Assembly: GCA_903934155.1 (NCBI GenBank)
Contig: CAIZMS010000366.1
Location: forward strand, 1 to 13,733
Source of the DNA: an uncultured bacterium
Lineage (GTDB): Bacteria; Verrucomicrobiota; Kiritimatiellia; CAIKKV01; CAITUY01
Direction: 5' to 3'
Length of the DNA: 13,733 nt
The notes under the pieces are model-generated. The model had not been told where the DNA came from. It ran no database searches and worked only from the letters and a program-made list of their open reading frames with translations. A program made the translations under genes and the position numbers. Numbering within the stretch: the first letter of the stretch is position 1; each line of letters opens with the position of its first letter. Shown piece by piece: positions 7,802 to 13,733 of the stretch.

Positions 7802-7857
7802 GGGTAGGGAGGCCTCTCCGAGGCCTCCGCGGACGGCTCGGAGAGCCGTCCCCACCC
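7802..7857. repeat. Twin-hairpin element between the two hydrolase genes
   Basis: Two perfect 9-bp hairpins with 3-base loops stand side by side: GGAGGCCTC-tcc-GAGGCCTCC at 7808-7828 and GGACGGCTC-gga-GAGCCGTCC at 7831-7851, separated by GC. They are enclosed by complementary GGGT (7802-7805) and ACCC (7854-7857). The loops are complementary to each other. The element lies about 60 bp downstream of hydrolase B and resembles a bipartite REP-like or small palindromic dispersed element. There is no T tract, so it is not a standard terminator, though such structures can stabilise mRNA 3' ends or attenuate read-through into hydrolase A. Confidence 0.7.
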
Positions 7858-7918
7858 TTGGTTCATGTCCAGTCAACTATAAGGCCATTAATAACGCTCC
7901 GCACCCTGTTTTATTGCA

Positions 7919-10900
7919 TCATTTCTTCAGAACGGCAGCGGCATAGTCGATGTAGTTGCACAGGATCTTTTTGACCGTATTGGCCGACTTGCTGTCGCTG
8001 ACGAGGGACGGGTAGAGATTCAAGCAGGAGAGCACGATCTTGCCTTTCCCATGACTCAACACAGAAACCGTGCTGGCCACCTTGAACTTGTGTCCATCCG
8101 TGCAGAGCGCGGCAACCTCCTCGCCTTCCAGCAACAAGCCATAGCGCTTGCTTTCAAAGTCCTTGTTGTACAATCCATCCGAGTTAAGCTTCACATCGTA
8201 GCGCGCGACATCCTGGTACTCCCAGTTCATGCCGGTATTCTGCGGGAGCTCCTTGAACAGGGGATGCTGGACGGCAAAGATGCCCCCGGCTTTCCACCAC
8301 ACATCGACATCCATGACGCCGCTGTACTTGACCAACCCGCGCTTACCCAGCTCCTGGGCAAACACCTCGGTGCTGTTCCCGGACACAATCAGCGTAGTGC
8401 CCTCTTTGGCGACGCGGTCCAGGATTTTGTCGCACTGGCTCCCGGAGAGCTGTCGTTGCCACCGCAGTTCAAGGGCGTCGCGTCCCGCATCCCGCGCATA
8501 CTCAACCTTGATTGAATAGGCTTTCCCCGCCTCCAGGCTGAACAGCTTGCTGTTCGCGAATCGAGCCTTGCGATTGGCACCGAACGCCATATTCATCACC
8601 TGGGTTCCGTCCAGCCAGATATTCACACGTCCCCCCGTGAAATCGCCACACAGGATATAGGATCCACTCTCCTGCGAGGTGAAGGTTCCCGTCCAGATCA
8701 TCGTGCTTTCGGCCTCCAGTCCGGCAGGCGCCTCGCACTTCCTGATTTCAGGCTCGATCCGCGTGCTGACCAAGGTCTTGGCATCGGCCTGTCCGTTAAA
8801 ATACTCCGCCTTCAACCCCGGCTTTCCGTCCGGAGTCTTGAAGGCCATGACCGGAATCGGGCCCTCGCTGTTGTCCAGAATGATGTAGTCCAGTTTATCC
8901 AAGGCGTCCCGATAGGCGGGCAGGGAGATATTGAGCCCGCCCGACAGGAAATCACGGATAGTATTTGCCGGCTCCATCACCGCTCCCTTGGCGGAAAGTT
9001 TTTCAGACTTCCAGTCGACGGTGAAGAGTTTCTCTTCACCATCGGCCTGTTTCGCCCCGCTCTTGTCCATCAACCGCGCATTCAGGCTGTAATAGCCAGC
9101 CCCGCCGGTGAGCGCGAAGCCGACCTTTTCCCGCGCCAGGGTTGCGAGTCGCTCCCGGCTGACCGAAACCGGCCAATGATTTTTCTGAATCACTTTTCCC
9201 GCCGGATCAACCAGATCCACTTCCAGAGTGTAAGTTCCGTCCAGCGTTTCCTTCCCGTTGACAATGAAGAAGTCCGCATCGATTGTGTCGGAAACATGAG
9301 CCACTTTGTTGCGGGCCTTGATGGCGACATAGACCGGACGGGTGTAGCGCCGGATGATATCCGGATCGCCCTTGTAGTTTCGGAAGGAATCCACAATTCC
9401 GGAATGATTTTCCAGCTTTTCGCACTCCCACCCGTTGATGACATATCCGTCCACAAAGTCATTGATCTTGGCATTTTCGATCATGCGGCCGTGATAGTAA
9501 TACTGGGTGTTCCCCAGGCCGACTGTGACCGCATCCACCGTCAGGGTCTTGAGTCCCTTTTGTTTCAGGTAGGAGTCGAATGCCGTGAACCACTGAACAT
9601 AGTCCGCGCCATCCCATCCATTGCGGTGTCCGGCGGCCTTGTAATACTCGTTTATCAATTGCAGGCGGGGCGGGGCCCCGACCGCGCCTTCTTCCCCGAG
9701 GCACATGATCTCCTTACGCATGGATTCAGGAAAGCTGTAGGAGTAGTTAGTCGGATTGCAGTACAGGCTGTCGGCGCTCACCCCGAGGCTGCAGGCGTGA
9801 TGAAAATCCCACCAGCCGTTGGTATACTGCCGGGTATCGTACGGAATCATGTGCAGTTTGCAGGGGGGATTCTTGGGATTAATTCCCGAGGTGAAGGTGA
9901 CTATCCGGCTCGGGTCAATCGCGTGCGCCTCCTGCATATCCTGGATTTGATGCGCCTTCGGATTATGCCCGTTTTCGTTAATCATATTGTAAATCACCAG
10001 GGACGGATGGTTCCGGAACTCCTTGATCATGCGGAACCACTTCAGGCGGGCCATCTTATAACTGAAGGCATCACCCTTGGCGCAGTTGTATCCCCCGGGC
10101 TCCGCGTAATAGAGCAGCCCGAGCTCGTCCGCCTTGTCGAGAACAATGGACTGCCCTTTGCTGCGATGGAAGGTCAGCATGTTCAGGTTGAGCCCCTTGG
10201 CCTGCCGGACTTGTTTTTCGGCCAGTTCTGCGGAAGGAGTGGCCCCATTCACCGGCCAGAAGCCCCAACTGATGGAGGAAAGCAGGAATTCGCGTTTCCC
10301 GTTGAGCAAAAAGTGGTCGTCCTCCCCACGTTGGGCAATGCCGAGCCAGCGGAAACCGAAACGCGCCGCCTCCTGGTCAACGGACGCGTCCGCCTCGATC
10401 TTCACTTTGCAGACATAGAGATTCGGGGTGTCGTAATGCCACAACTTGGCCGACGGAAGACTGACGCGATGTTCAATTTGCGTAGCGCCTTGTGGCAGGG
10501 CAATGTTCTCGTAGCGCTGACTAAAAGCCACTGTCTCGGGAGTTTTGGCGGAAACAATGTCGATTTGCAACGCACCCGTGCCCGCGCTACCCCGGCTGTT
10601 CTGCACCGTGGCCTGCACATCCACCGCCGTCATTTCCGGCAGATTTCTGATGAAGACATTGTCGATATAGACGGGATCCACAATCCGAATGTCCACATTT
10701 CCCGCAATGCCGCCGAAGCCGTGGCTGATCGGGATCTTGTACTTGCCCCAGGCGAACACCTGGGCGTCGGGCCAGAGAAAGTTTCCGCCCGCATCGGTAA
10801 TGCGAACCGCCAGCGTATTCTTCCCGCCGGGGTTGACCGCATCGGTAATATCAATTTCAAACACCGAGTTGCCGATCAGATCATAGCCCACGAGTTTCTC

Positions 10901-11362
10901 GTTGACGAAAACCTCGGAGCGGAGCCGGTTGTTCTCGAATTTCAGAAGAATCCGTTTGCCTTTGGCGCTGACCGGCACCTCCATTGTCCGCCACCACCAG
11001 CTCACGCCAAGGGCGTCACCGAGGCTCGAGCATTCCTCGGTTTTGTGGCTACCCTGGATTTCGTCCCAGAAATACTCCTCCACCGTTCCCGGCACCGATG
11101 CCGCAATCGCGTCCTTGCCGGAATACAGGGAAGGCCAACCGCAGGTCGGCGGATTGACTGGCAGTTTACCGAGATCAACCGGCGGCAGGAAAAGTTCATC
11201 ATTCGTCCACTGCGCCTTCACATCCCGCCAGACCTGCCAACCCGACCCGCTCAAGTTCATCTGGGATCGTCCCTGGACTTCACCGGAAAACCCTGCCCCC
11301 GAAATCAACCCCATCGCCACAGCGGCCATTCCAATCACCTTCAAGAACTTATGTTTTTTCAT
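7919..11362 (-). CDS. Exported glycoside hydrolase family 2 protein with C-terminal PA14 and amidotransferase-like regions (paralogue B)
   Basis: The tandem paralogue of the next gene downstream, 1,147 residues, with the same architecture. The signal peptide is MKKHKFLKVIGMAAVAMG..., cleaved near FSG. A jelly-roll sugar-binding domain (about 28-230), an Ig-like domain (about 235-330) and a TIM barrel (about 335-680) follow. The acid/base is Glu463 in NHPSLVIYNMINE and the likely nucleophile is Glu557 in CLGEEGA. EPGGY and NGWE-(x)5-ENHSGIVD are shared with paralogue A. A beta domain (about 680-790) leads to the amidotransferase-like part. That part is interrupted at about 848-972 by a clear PA14 domain starting GLKAEYFNG and containing SGSYILCGDF. 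It resumes with GTTLIV and ends HGKGKIVLS...KKILCNYIDYAA. ATG 11362 has GGGA seven bases upstream. All catalytic residues are retained, so it should be active; its sugar specificity may differ from A because the barrel loops diverge. No convincing promoter was found in the 226 bp before the insertion sequence. Confidence 0.88.
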   Translation of the reverse strand: MKKHKFLKVIGMAAVAMGLISGAGFSGEVQGRSQMNLSGSGWQVWRDVKAQWTNDELFLPPVDLGKLPVNPPTCGWPSLYSGKDAIAASVPGTVEEYFWDEIQGSHKTEECSSLGDALGVSWWWRTMEVPVSAKGKRILLKFENNRLRSEVFVNEKLVGYDLIGNSVFEIDITDAVNPGGKNTLAVRITDAGGNFLWPDAQVFAWGKYKIPISHGFGGIAGNVDIRIVDPVYIDNVFIRNLPEMTAVDVQATVQNSRGSAGTGALQIDIVSAKTPETVAFSQRYENIALPQGATQIEHRVSLPSAKLWHYDTPNLYVCKVKIEADASVDQEAARFGFRWLGIAQRGEDDHFLLNGKREFLLSSISWGFWPVNGATPSAELAEKQVRQAKGLNLNMLTFHRSKGQSIVLDKADELGLLYYAEPGGYNCAKGDAFSYKMARLKWFRMIKEFRNHPSLVIYNMINENGHNPKAHQIQDMQEAHAIDPSRIVTFTSGINPKNPPCKLHMIPYDTRQYTNGWWDFHHACSLGVSADSLYCNPTNYSYSFPESMRKEIMCLGEEGAVGAPPRLQLINEYYKAAGHRNGWDGADYVQWFTAFDSYLKQKGLKTLTVDAVTVGLGNTQYYYHGRMIENAKINDFVDGYVINGWECEKLENHSGIVDSFRNYKGDPDIIRRYTRPVYVAIKARNKVAHVSDTIDADFFIVNGKETLDGTYTLEVDLVDPAGKVIQKNHWPVSVSRERLATLAREKVGFALTGGAGYYSLNARLMDKSGAKQADGEEKLFTVDWKSEKLSAKGAVMEPANTIRDFLSGGLNISLPAYRDALDKLDYIILDNSEGPIPVMAFKTPDGKPGLKAEYFNGQADAKTLVSTRIEPEIRKCEAPAGLEAESTMIWTGTFTSQESGSYILCGDFTGGRVNIWLDGTQVMNMAFGANRKARFANSKLFSLEAGKAYSIKVEYARDAGRDALELRWQRQLSGSQCDKILDRVAKEGTTLIVSGNSTEVFAQELGKRGLVKYSGVMDVDVWWKAGGIFAVQHPLFKELPQNTGMNWEYQDVARYDVKLNSDGLYNKDFESKRYGLLLEGEEVAALCTDGHKFKVASTVSVLSHGKGKIVLSCLNLYPSLVSDSKSANTVKKILCNYIDYAAAVLKK

Positions 11363-11537
11363 GCTATGATCCCGCTTTTCTTCAATTGAGCTGTCCTGAT
11401 CATAACGAACAGTACCCCGTTATTATTGCATCCATTATCCATGACTCACACAGTTCAGGCTCCCCTTCCCGATTGGCAGCCGCCGGGGAAAGCGGATAAG
11501 GGTGTTTTGAGGCCGGAGCGTGACCGCATAAACGGAA

Positions 11538-11568
11538 AAAGGCGCGAAGAAGTGATTCTTCGCGCCTT
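11538..11568 (-). terminator. Strong intrinsic terminator (minus strand, usable in both directions)
   Basis: GGCGCGAAGAA (11541-11551) and TTCTTCGCGCC (11556-11566) form a perfect 11-bp stem with a 4-base loop, extendable by two A:T pairs. Read on the minus strand the stem is followed by TTTTTCC, a classic intrinsic terminator. The plus-strand tail (TTCTCTT) is weaker. It would end transcripts coming from the right, that is, from a gene now beyond the insertion sequence, and insulate hydrolase B. Confidence 0.8.
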
Positions 11569-11584
11569 CTCTTAAGACCGGGGA

Positions 11585-11588
11585 CTAA
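11585..11588. repeat. Candidate target-site duplication, left copy (CTAA)
   Basis: CTAA directly abuts the left inverted repeat, and the same four bases at 13600-13603 directly abut the right one. The length is slightly under the 5-6 bp I recall for IS1634-family duplications, so chance is not excluded. Confidence 0.45.
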
Positions 11589-11608
11589 CCCGAGTTCGCC
11601 AGTTGGGC
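11589..11608 (+). repeat. Left terminal inverted repeat of the IS
   Basis: CCCGAGTTCGCCAGTTGGGC, identical to the reverse complement of 13580-13599. The match stops sharply at both ends of the 20 bases (one further TAA/TAG similarity outside comes from the flanking CTAA). Confidence 0.88.
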
Positions 11609-11648
11609 TCAACCTGAAGGAATATTTGCCCGTTTTGAGCACTGGCTG

Positions 11649-11702
11649 GACACCGAAACCTTAAAATCATTGGGGTTCAAGGGTGTCGTTTTTCTTTTTT
11701 TC
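11649..11702 (+). terminator. Read-in terminator inside the IS left end
   Basis: GACACC (11649-11654) pairs with GGTGTC (11682-11687). An inner imperfect stem of GAAACC (11655-11660) with GGGTTC (11673-11678) adds to it. A T-rich run of about 12 bases interrupted by one C follows immediately (11689-11701). Placed before the transposase promoter, it would stop plus-strand transcripts entering from outside, a common way for insertion sequences to limit transposase expression. Confidence 0.55.
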
Positions 11703-11712
11703 TCCAAAAGGC

Positions 11713-11727
11713 AAATGTAGTCAAGAC
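11713..11727 (+). repeat. 15-bp direct repeat, copy 1 (upstream of transposase)
   Basis: AAATGTAGTCAAGAC at 11713-11727 is repeated exactly at 13517-13531. The first copy lies 42 bases before the transposase start and 7 bases before its putative -35 box. Confidence 0.75.
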
Positions 11728-11734
11728 CACCCCA

Positions 11735-11763
11735 TTGAAAACGATACTGGGGCGTATTAAAAT
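11735..11763 (+). promoter_or_regulatory. Transposase promoter, predicting a nearly leaderless mRNA
   Basis: TTGAAA (11735-11740) and TAAAAT (11758-11763) each match the sigma-70 consensus at five of six bases and are separated by exactly 17 bp. Transcription would start about seven bases after the -10, which is at or within a base or two of the transposase ATG at 11770. The mRNA would then have essentially no leader. Confidence 0.6.
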
Positions 11764-11769
11764 CAGGGC

Positions 11770-13524
11770 ATGTTTTTACAACGGATCCCACGGAAGAAAG
11801 GCGACGAGGTCTACGACTACTGGGCTTTGACAAAGACCGTCCGAACCGCGAACGGCCCACGGCATCAGATCGTGTCGTATCTGGGGAAGCTCGATGACGG
11901 GGATCAGGAATATTATCACTCGTGGGATGATATCGCCGCATTGCTGGACGGGCGAAGGGGCGCTGTGCAGGGTGACTTGTTCGAGAGGCCGAAGCCTATT
12001 TCCGAATGGCGGGAGATCAATGTCAGCGGGATAGAGGTAAAAAGGGTCAGAGAGTTCGGCCAGGTCTGGGTGGCGCTTGCCGTCTGGCGGAGGCTTGGGC
12101 TGGACAAGCTATTCGCAGGGCTGATGCCGGAAGGCCGTGAGGATATTCGATGGGACCTGATCGCCTGCGTTCTGACGTCCGCGAAGTTCTGCGAGCAGGA
12201 CACGGAGAATGCGATTGCGGGCGAATGGCTGCCCCAAACGACGTTGTGCGATGTGCTGGGGCTTGACGAGGAAAAGGTGAACCTGACGAGGATGTACAGG
12301 GGCCTTGATGAGATACTCGCCCACAAGGACGCGGTCTGTGCCCACCTTCAGTCGCGCTGGGGTGAATGGTTTGGGACCAAGCTCGACTTCATGTTGTACG
12401 ACGTGACGAGTTCCTACTTCGAGGGGGCGTGCGAGTCCAATCCTCTGGCCCAGCGGGGCTATTCTCGCGACAACCGACCCGACTGCAAGCAGGTGTGCAT
12501 CGGCCTGGTCGTGACGCCCGACGGCATGCCGGTCGGCTACGAGGTTTTCGCGGGGAACCGTGCGGACACGACGACGATGCAGGATATTGTGAGTCTCATG
12601 GAGGAGAAATACGGGCACGCCAACCGCGTCTGGGTGACGGATCGGGGGATGTCCAGCGAAGAGAACATCGCGTTCCTCGAAGGGCGGGGATCCTTCTATT
12701 TGATGGGTGCCTCCCGTAGCCTGCTGAAGCAATACGAATCCGAGTTCCATAACAGTGATGGATGGCGGTCCATCCGCGAGGGTCTGAGCGTCAAACTTGT
12801 CAAGGGGGCCGGTAACGAGAAATATGTCCTGTGTAAGAGCGCCGACCGGGCCAAGAAGGAGCAGTCGATGCTTCAGCGGCAGCTTGAAAAGTTCAGGGGC
12901 GGCATTGAAAAGAAAAGCAGCCAGTTGGCTGGGAGCCCGTCCAAAAAGACGCAGTCAGTCCAGCAGGGCGTCGGAAGGCTGCGCGAGCGGTATCCTTCAG
13001 CGTCCAAACATTTTGAATGTGAGGTGCTGTTCAACGAAAAGAGCGAGGCGTGCGGCATCGCACTGAACGAGAAGCCCGGGCAACTCGAATGGGCAAAGAA
13101 AACCCACGGCGCATACATCCTGCGCACCAACACAGACTGCGAAAATCCAGCCGAGCTCTGGCGATGGTACATCCAGCTCACGGAGGCCGAATCCGCATTC
13201 CGCGACCTCAAGGGCGACCTTGCCCTGCGCCCGATCTATCACCATCTGCAGCGCCGGGTCGAGGCACACGTCCTCGTATGCTTCCTATCCCTGTGTCTTT
13301 GGCGGACGCTGGAGCACTGGATGGGCGTCAGCGGCCTGGGAGGTGAGGCCAGACAGTTCCTGCTCGAAATGAAGCAGATCCATTCCATGGACGTCCACCT
13401 GCCGACCAGGCAAGGACAGACGATCAGGCTCCGCATTGTATCAAAACCAGAGAAGGAGCTGGCCGCACTCCTGACACGAATGAAATTGCGACTTCCGAAT
13501 GTGCCACTGAAACTGGAAATGTAG
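11770..13524 (+). CDS. IS1634-family DDE transposase
   Basis: A 584-residue transposase that would cut and rejoin the ends of the surrounding element. The N-terminus MFLQRIPRKKGDEVYDYWAL followed by VRTANGPRHQIVSYLGKL is the usual IS1634 opening. The DDE triad is visible: Asp211 in LYDVTSSYFEG, Asp291 in VWVTDRGM, and Glu474 in EAESAFRDLKG, the signature near the C-terminus of this IS4-superfamily branch. A charged, probably helical insertion lies at about 358-405 between the second Asp and the Glu. Length is normal and no frameshift or stop is present. ATG 11770 is chosen because it gives the family N-terminus; AGGG lies only two bases upstream and the promoter predicts a start at or next to the ATG. 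The TAG stop falls inside the second copy of the 15-bp direct repeat. Confidence 0.93.
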   Translation: MFLQRIPRKKGDEVYDYWALTKTVRTANGPRHQIVSYLGKLDDGDQEYYHSWDDIAALLDGRRGAVQGDLFERPKPISEWREINVSGIEVKRVREFGQVWVALAVWRRLGLDKLFAGLMPEGREDIRWDLIACVLTSAKFCEQDTENAIAGEWLPQTTLCDVLGLDEEKVNLTRMYRGLDEILAHKDAVCAHLQSRWGEWFGTKLDFMLYDVTSSYFEGACESNPLAQRGYSRDNRPDCKQVCIGLVVTPDGMPVGYEVFAGNRADTTTMQDIVSLMEEKYGHANRVWVTDRGMSSEENIAFLEGRGSFYLMGASRSLLKQYESEFHNSDGWRSIREGLSVKLVKGAGNEKYVLCKSADRAKKEQSMLQRQLEKFRGGIEKKSSQLAGSPSKKTQSVQQGVGRLRERYPSASKHFECEVLFNEKSEACGIALNEKPGQLEWAKKTHGAYILRTNTDCENPAELWRWYIQLTEAESAFRDLKGDLALRPIYHHLQRRVEAHVLVCFLSLCLWRTLEHWMGVSGLGGEARQFLLEMKQIHSMDVHLPTRQGQTIRLRIVSKPEKELAALLTRMKLRLPNVPLKLEM

Positions 13525-13531
13525 TCAAGAC
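13517..13531 (+). repeat. 15-bp direct repeat, copy 2 (over the transposase stop codon)
   Basis: An exact copy of AAATGTAGTCAAGAC from 11713-11727. Here ATG TAG encodes the last residue and stop of the transposase, so the repeat spans the end of the gene. Confidence 0.75.
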
Positions 13532-13533
13532 TT

Positions 13534-13574
13534 TTGAGGTCGTTTTGTTGATTTCCAACGACTTACGACCTCAA
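13534..13574. other. Stem-loop at the right end of the IS
   Basis: TTGAGGTCGT (13534-13543) pairs perfectly with ACGACCTCAA (13565-13574). An inner GTTG/CAAC stem (13547-13550 and 13556-13559) extends the structure. It begins 10 bases after the transposase stop and ends just before the right inverted repeat. There is no T tract, so it is either a weak terminator, an mRNA-protecting structure or a transposition-related fold. Confidence 0.55.
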
Positions 13575-13579
13575 TAACC

Positions 13580-13599
13580 GCCCAACTGGCGAACTCGGG
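13580..13599 (-). repeat. Right terminal inverted repeat of the IS
   Basis: GCCCAACTGGCGAACTCGGG, the exact reverse complement of the left end at 11589-11608, followed directly by CTAA. Confidence 0.88.
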
Positions 13600-13603
13600 C
13601 TAA
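13600..13603. repeat. Candidate target-site duplication, right copy (CTAA)
   Basis: Matches CTAA at 11585-11588 on the other side of the element; see the left copy for the reservation about its short length. Confidence 0.45.
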
Positions 13604-13618
13604 ACTCAGCAGGACATT

Positions 13619-13642
13619 CCCCGGTTTTTAACGGGGGATTTT
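13619..13642 (+). terminator. Possible small terminator hairpin right of the IS
   Basis: CCCCG (13619-13623) pairs with CGGGG (13632-13636) around an 8-base GTTTTTAA loop, followed by GATTTT. The stem is short (5 bp) but GC-only. No gene ending just upstream is identified, so its customer is unknown. Confidence 0.35.
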
Positions 13643-13702
13643 CATAAGTCTTTGAAAATGAACGATACTTGGCCGTGAACAAGTGAAAAAGGCCTCGCCG
13701 TG

Positions 13703-13725
13703 CCATCATGCCGAAGGCATCATGG
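13703..13725. other. Near-perfect 10-bp hairpin at the window edge
   Basis: CCATCATGCC (13703-13712) and GGCATCATGG (13716-13725) pair at nine of ten positions around a GAA loop with one C:C mismatch. Read on the minus strand a CCTTTTTC tract follows after about 12 bases, so it could be part of a minus-strand terminator. It could also be a REP-like palindrome. The window ends before the neighbouring gene is seen. Confidence 0.4.
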
Positions 13726-13733
13726 AGGTTACC

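Larger units (their letters stand above)
11363..11588. other. Intergenic region between hydrolase B and the insertion sequence
   Basis: Apart from the ribosome-binding site of hydrolase B (GGGA at 11373-11370) and the terminator at 11538-11568, this stretch shows no gene. The first 30 bases upstream of hydrolase B resemble the leader of hydrolase A (GGGATCAT, then AAAAG). The minus-strand open frame at 11400-11642 runs across the insertion-sequence boundary and has no family resemblance. Confidence 0.5.
11589..13599 (+). mobile_element. Complete IS1634-family insertion sequence, 2,011 bp
   Basis: Bounded by perfect 20-bp terminal inverted repeats (CCCGAGTTCGCCAGTTGGGC at 11589-11608, its reverse complement at 13580-13599) and flanked by CTAA on each side. 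It carries one full-length transposase with an intact DDE triad. Internally there is a left-end terminator, a strong promoter, a 15-bp direct repeat flanking the transposase, and a hairpin near the right end. Intact ends and an intact frame suggest a recent or still mobile copy. Confidence 0.88.

Noticed and set aside
11400..11642. 80-codon minus-strand open frame across the left IS boundary
   Set aside because: It spans the terminal repeat and a terminator, has no recognisable family and no ribosome-binding site, so it is most likely random.
12109..12750. 213-codon minus-strand open frame inside the transposase
   Set aside because: Antisense to the region carrying the first two catalytic Asp residues of the transposase; no independent evidence of coding.
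1..13733. tRNA, rRNA, riboswitch, CRISPR or phage-defence genes
   Set aside because: None recognised by eye on either strand; all long frames are explained by the five genes and their shadows.

Overview
The window is a piece of a GC-rich bacterial chromosome with one housekeeping gene, three large genes for exported proteins that look accessory, and one apparently intact insertion sequence. Several features together suggest the Planctomycetes-Verrucomicrobia-Chlamydiae group, most likely Kiritimatiellota, Verrucomicrobiota or Lentisphaerota. These are a giant Asn/Thr/Ser-rich protein with autotransporter-associated beta-strand repeats, oversized exported family 2 glycoside hydrolases with PA14 domains, and dispersed hairpin and TCCTTCGCG-type repeats. 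This assignment is an inference from gene style; no phylogenetic marker was aligned.

Layout from left to right: (1) 1-1208 holds a tRNA-dihydrouridine synthase gene on the plus strand. It is bracketed by a perfect 13-bp inverted repeat (36-48 and 1147-1159) next to a TCCTTCGCG tandem repeat. (2) 1209-4079 on the minus strand encodes a 956-residue secreted beta-helix type repeat protein. Upstream of it is a candidate promoter with a 21-bp-spaced direct-repeat operator. (3) 4305-7721 and 7919-11362 on the minus strand encode two tandem paralogous exported family 2 glycoside hydrolases of about 1,140 residues. A striking double hairpin lies between them. (4) 11363-11588 is the upstream region of the second hydrolase and contains a strong minus-strand terminator. 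(5) 11589-13599 is a complete IS1634-family element of 2,011 bp with perfect 20-bp terminal inverted repeats, a candidate 4-bp CTAA target duplication and one full-length DDE transposase. (6) 13600-13733 is structured non-coding DNA with hairpins and no recognised gene.

The three minus-strand genes run in the same direction in the order hydrolase B, hydrolase A, repeat protein, separated by about 197 and 225 bp. All three products carry signal peptides and all three genes share a GGGA-N7-ATG ribosome-binding arrangement. The likeliest reading is a small envelope or periplasmic glycan-processing locus: two hydrolases duplicated from one ancestor, plus a surface or extracellular repeat protein. 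The gaps are long enough for separate promoters, and the best regulatory signal lies before the repeat-protein gene. The most unusual protein feature is that both hydrolases appear to carry a PA14 carbohydrate-binding domain inserted inside a C-terminal amidotransferase-like domain.
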